From contig JAOPHQ010002908.1 of NCBI GenBank assembly GCA_030340625.1, positions 41,165 to 105,164 on the forward strand: 64,000 bases of DNA, read 5' to 3'. The notes under the pieces are model-generated. The model saw nothing but the letters and a program-made list of their open reading frames with translations, searched no databases and was not told the DNA's origin. Of this stretch, positions 62,746 through 64,000 are shown one piece after another (the first letter of the stretch is position 1; each line of letters opens with the position of its first letter). Position numbers and translations under genes: made by a program. The stretch comes from Merluccius polli. Its lineage: Eukaryota; Chordata; Actinopteri; Gadiformes; Merlucciidae.

Positions 62746-63471
62746 ATATAGTGGCTCATCAACAAGCAAAACTTTTTAAAGCTCTTTCACAAAGTAAATA
62801 TACACCTACAGCACAACAAAAATAAAGTCTTGAATATTCTTCTTTTCCTTCATTTCGTTTTCCAAGCGTGCCAGCTGCTCAGGTCAAACGCACAGTTGTT
62901 GTTATGGAAAATAATTACCTAGCAACCCCCATTACATCCTAGTCACTGGCTCTCTAAAATAAGCTAGACTACATTACGAACCATGCATATGTACAAGTCT
63001 GCTCTTGTCCGCTTACGCTTTGCCTTTTTAGACGCAGAGGCGTTCAGACGGGTTACCTGGAAGCGGGCCGTCTCCCAACATCTGCCCTTTCGATTGGCTG
63101 ATGCTCTGCTGGAGTAAGTGGATATGGTCGCTATTCCCCCGCTGCAGCCCAGAGAGAGGAATGTCTAGCGACACAAGGCTGAGGATGGGAATCGCAGAGC
63201 ACTGGAGGGCAGCTTAACATTGAACTACATTAGTATGTTGAACTATTGGTTAAAAAACTATATATAATAATTTCAAATTGATCATGAACGATGAATAGAC
63301 CCCACCCCCCGCACACACACAGACACACACACACACACAAAAACATCTACCACCTCTGACAAGCTGAAGGATACTGAGAGAGAAGGGTAGCTGGCATATA
63401 TCCACCTCCACAGGAGGGCGCACATCCAGCAGGAGATGGGACGTTGCATTATCCAAGATAGCTTTATACTC
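62365..63471 (-). CDS. mocs3: Mocs3, C-terminal part (rhodanese domain), gene continues off window
   Basis: Adenylyltransferase/sulfurtransferase MOCS3 activates the C-termini of MOCS2A (molybdenum cofactor) and URM1 (tRNA thiolation) in the cytosol, then transfers sulfur through a rhodanese domain. Three exons are visible: 63471..63375, 63164..63057 and 62522..62365. They join in phase to [20 protein letters not shown], then the [16 protein letters not shown] junction, and [18 protein letters not shown] to [14 protein letters not shown] carries the catalytic persulfide Cys, and GGLMAW...TFPQY is the MOCS3 C-terminus. The N-terminal E1-like domain lies upstream, beyond 64 kb or not recognised. 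Human MOCS3 is a single-exon gene, whereas this copy has at least two introns, so it is not a retrocopy. Confidence 0.9.
62696..62744. repeat. (AC)n microsatellite in mocs3 last intron
   Basis: About 24 AC units between the last two mocs3 exons. Confidence 0.93.
63057..63164 (-). CDS. mocs3: mocs3 penultimate exon
   Basis: Acceptor gtcgctag|ACATTCC and donor TTCCAG|gtaacc. It encodes (N)[18 protein letters not shown], then a less conserved linker ending GDGPLP. Phase 1 in and out links both neighbours. Confidence 0.85.
63375..63471 (-). CDS. mocs3: mocs3 antepenultimate exon
   Basis: Acceptor ctcttccag|GAGTAT and donor CTCTCA|gtatcc. It encodes [20 protein letters not shown], then [12 protein letters not shown], the start of the rhodanese domain (LLLDVRP...VDIC is the MOCS3 signature). 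Confidence 0.9.
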
Positions 63472-64000
63472 CTGGAAGAGCAGTGTTACAAACGCATAGC
63501 AGTGTTGCAATAGCGGCGTCACAAGTCCACAAGTCCCATTTGTTTAAACCGTGACAAGAGGAATGAAAGTAGAAAAACAAATGTGTTTGTTCACGATAAT
63601 GTGAGATCTAGCATGGAATACGTGTTTTTTTTTTAATGAAATCACAAGATTTCTACATCTAAATGAAGCCCTTGTACAATAGCTATTACGACTCAATCAA
63701 TCATGATCTCCATCTCCGCCTAATGGCCGGGTCAGTTAGAAGGCTCTACATTCGAGGCGCTATAAACAAACCTGACTCGCTCATTGCCAAACAGAACACA
63801 CTATTCTTTCCCTTAGAAAACCTTAAAAACTTAGAATACTCATTTCCCATTTAGGGTTGGACCAGCAATAAGATGTAATCACCCAGTTTATGAATGCACG
63901 CAAAGAAGAAACGAAAAAAACGAGAAAATTAGGTGAAATGATAAAATAACCGTTGCTAAATACAGTGGGTCACGCTAGGTTCTGTTGCTGTGTGTGTGTG
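63472..64000. other. mocs3 upstream intron, right edge of window
   Basis: No further mocs3 exon was recognised here on the minus strand; the E1-like exons should lie beyond 64 kb. The last bases run into another (GT)n repeat. Confidence 0.5.

Overview
This window is vertebrate nuclear DNA, almost certainly from a bony (teleost) fish. Its coding content is split into short exons with GT/AG introns. The proteins match vertebrate families (Foxa2, protein kinase D3, Mocs3). The rest is rich in dinucleotide microsatellites, poly-G/C homopolymers, fish-type SINEs and small DNA transposons. The very high microsatellite load would fit a gadiform (cod-like) genome, but that is a guess. There are no bacterial or phage operons and no CRISPR array.

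All three recognised genes lie on the minus strand, so transcription runs from high to low coordinates. At the right end (62.32-63.47 kb) are the last three coding exons of mocs3, the sulfur-carrier activating enzyme; its E1-like part lies beyond the window. Next comes prkd3, running from a promoter region near 61.4-61.9 kb to a poly(A) signal at 22.93 kb. I traced all 18 coding exons (60612 down to 24629). They join in frame to 2691 nt, or 896 residues, with an N-terminal ubiquitin-like region, two C1 domains, a PH domain, a complete kinase domain and the PRKD3-type C-terminus. Intron 1 is 17 kb. The third gene, foxa2, is at 7.57-9.52 kb: two coding exons, 411 residues, complete forkhead domain, probably with an upstream non-coding exon.

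Layout: 0-7 kb is AT-rich 3' flank of foxa2 with large GT and poly-C repeats. foxa2 occupies 7-9.6 kb. From 9.6 to 22.9 kb is a gene-free interval with a 646-bp hAT-type element (perfect 8-bp target duplication) and a 1.37-kb minisatellite of 28-bp telomere-like units that contains a 410-bp higher-order duplication. prkd3 fills 22.9-61.9 kb, its introns holding SINEs, two inverted-repeat elements (one with a decayed RecQ-like helicase fragment), a small opposite-strand ORF and many microsatellites. mocs3 occupies 62.3 kb to the end.

The genes are not an operon. Foxa2 is a transcription factor of endoderm, floor plate and notochord; Prkd3 is a diacylglycerol-responsive Ser/Thr kinase; Mocs3 acts in molybdenum cofactor synthesis and tRNA thiolation. 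The most notable signals are simple repeats that supply the polypyrimidine tracts of several splice acceptors, a (CAG)4 tandem acceptor at prkd3 exon 5, a possible two-exon upstream ORF in the prkd3 leader, and the telomere-like array ending about 50 bp past the prkd3 poly(A) signal. I found no convincing previously undescribed system.
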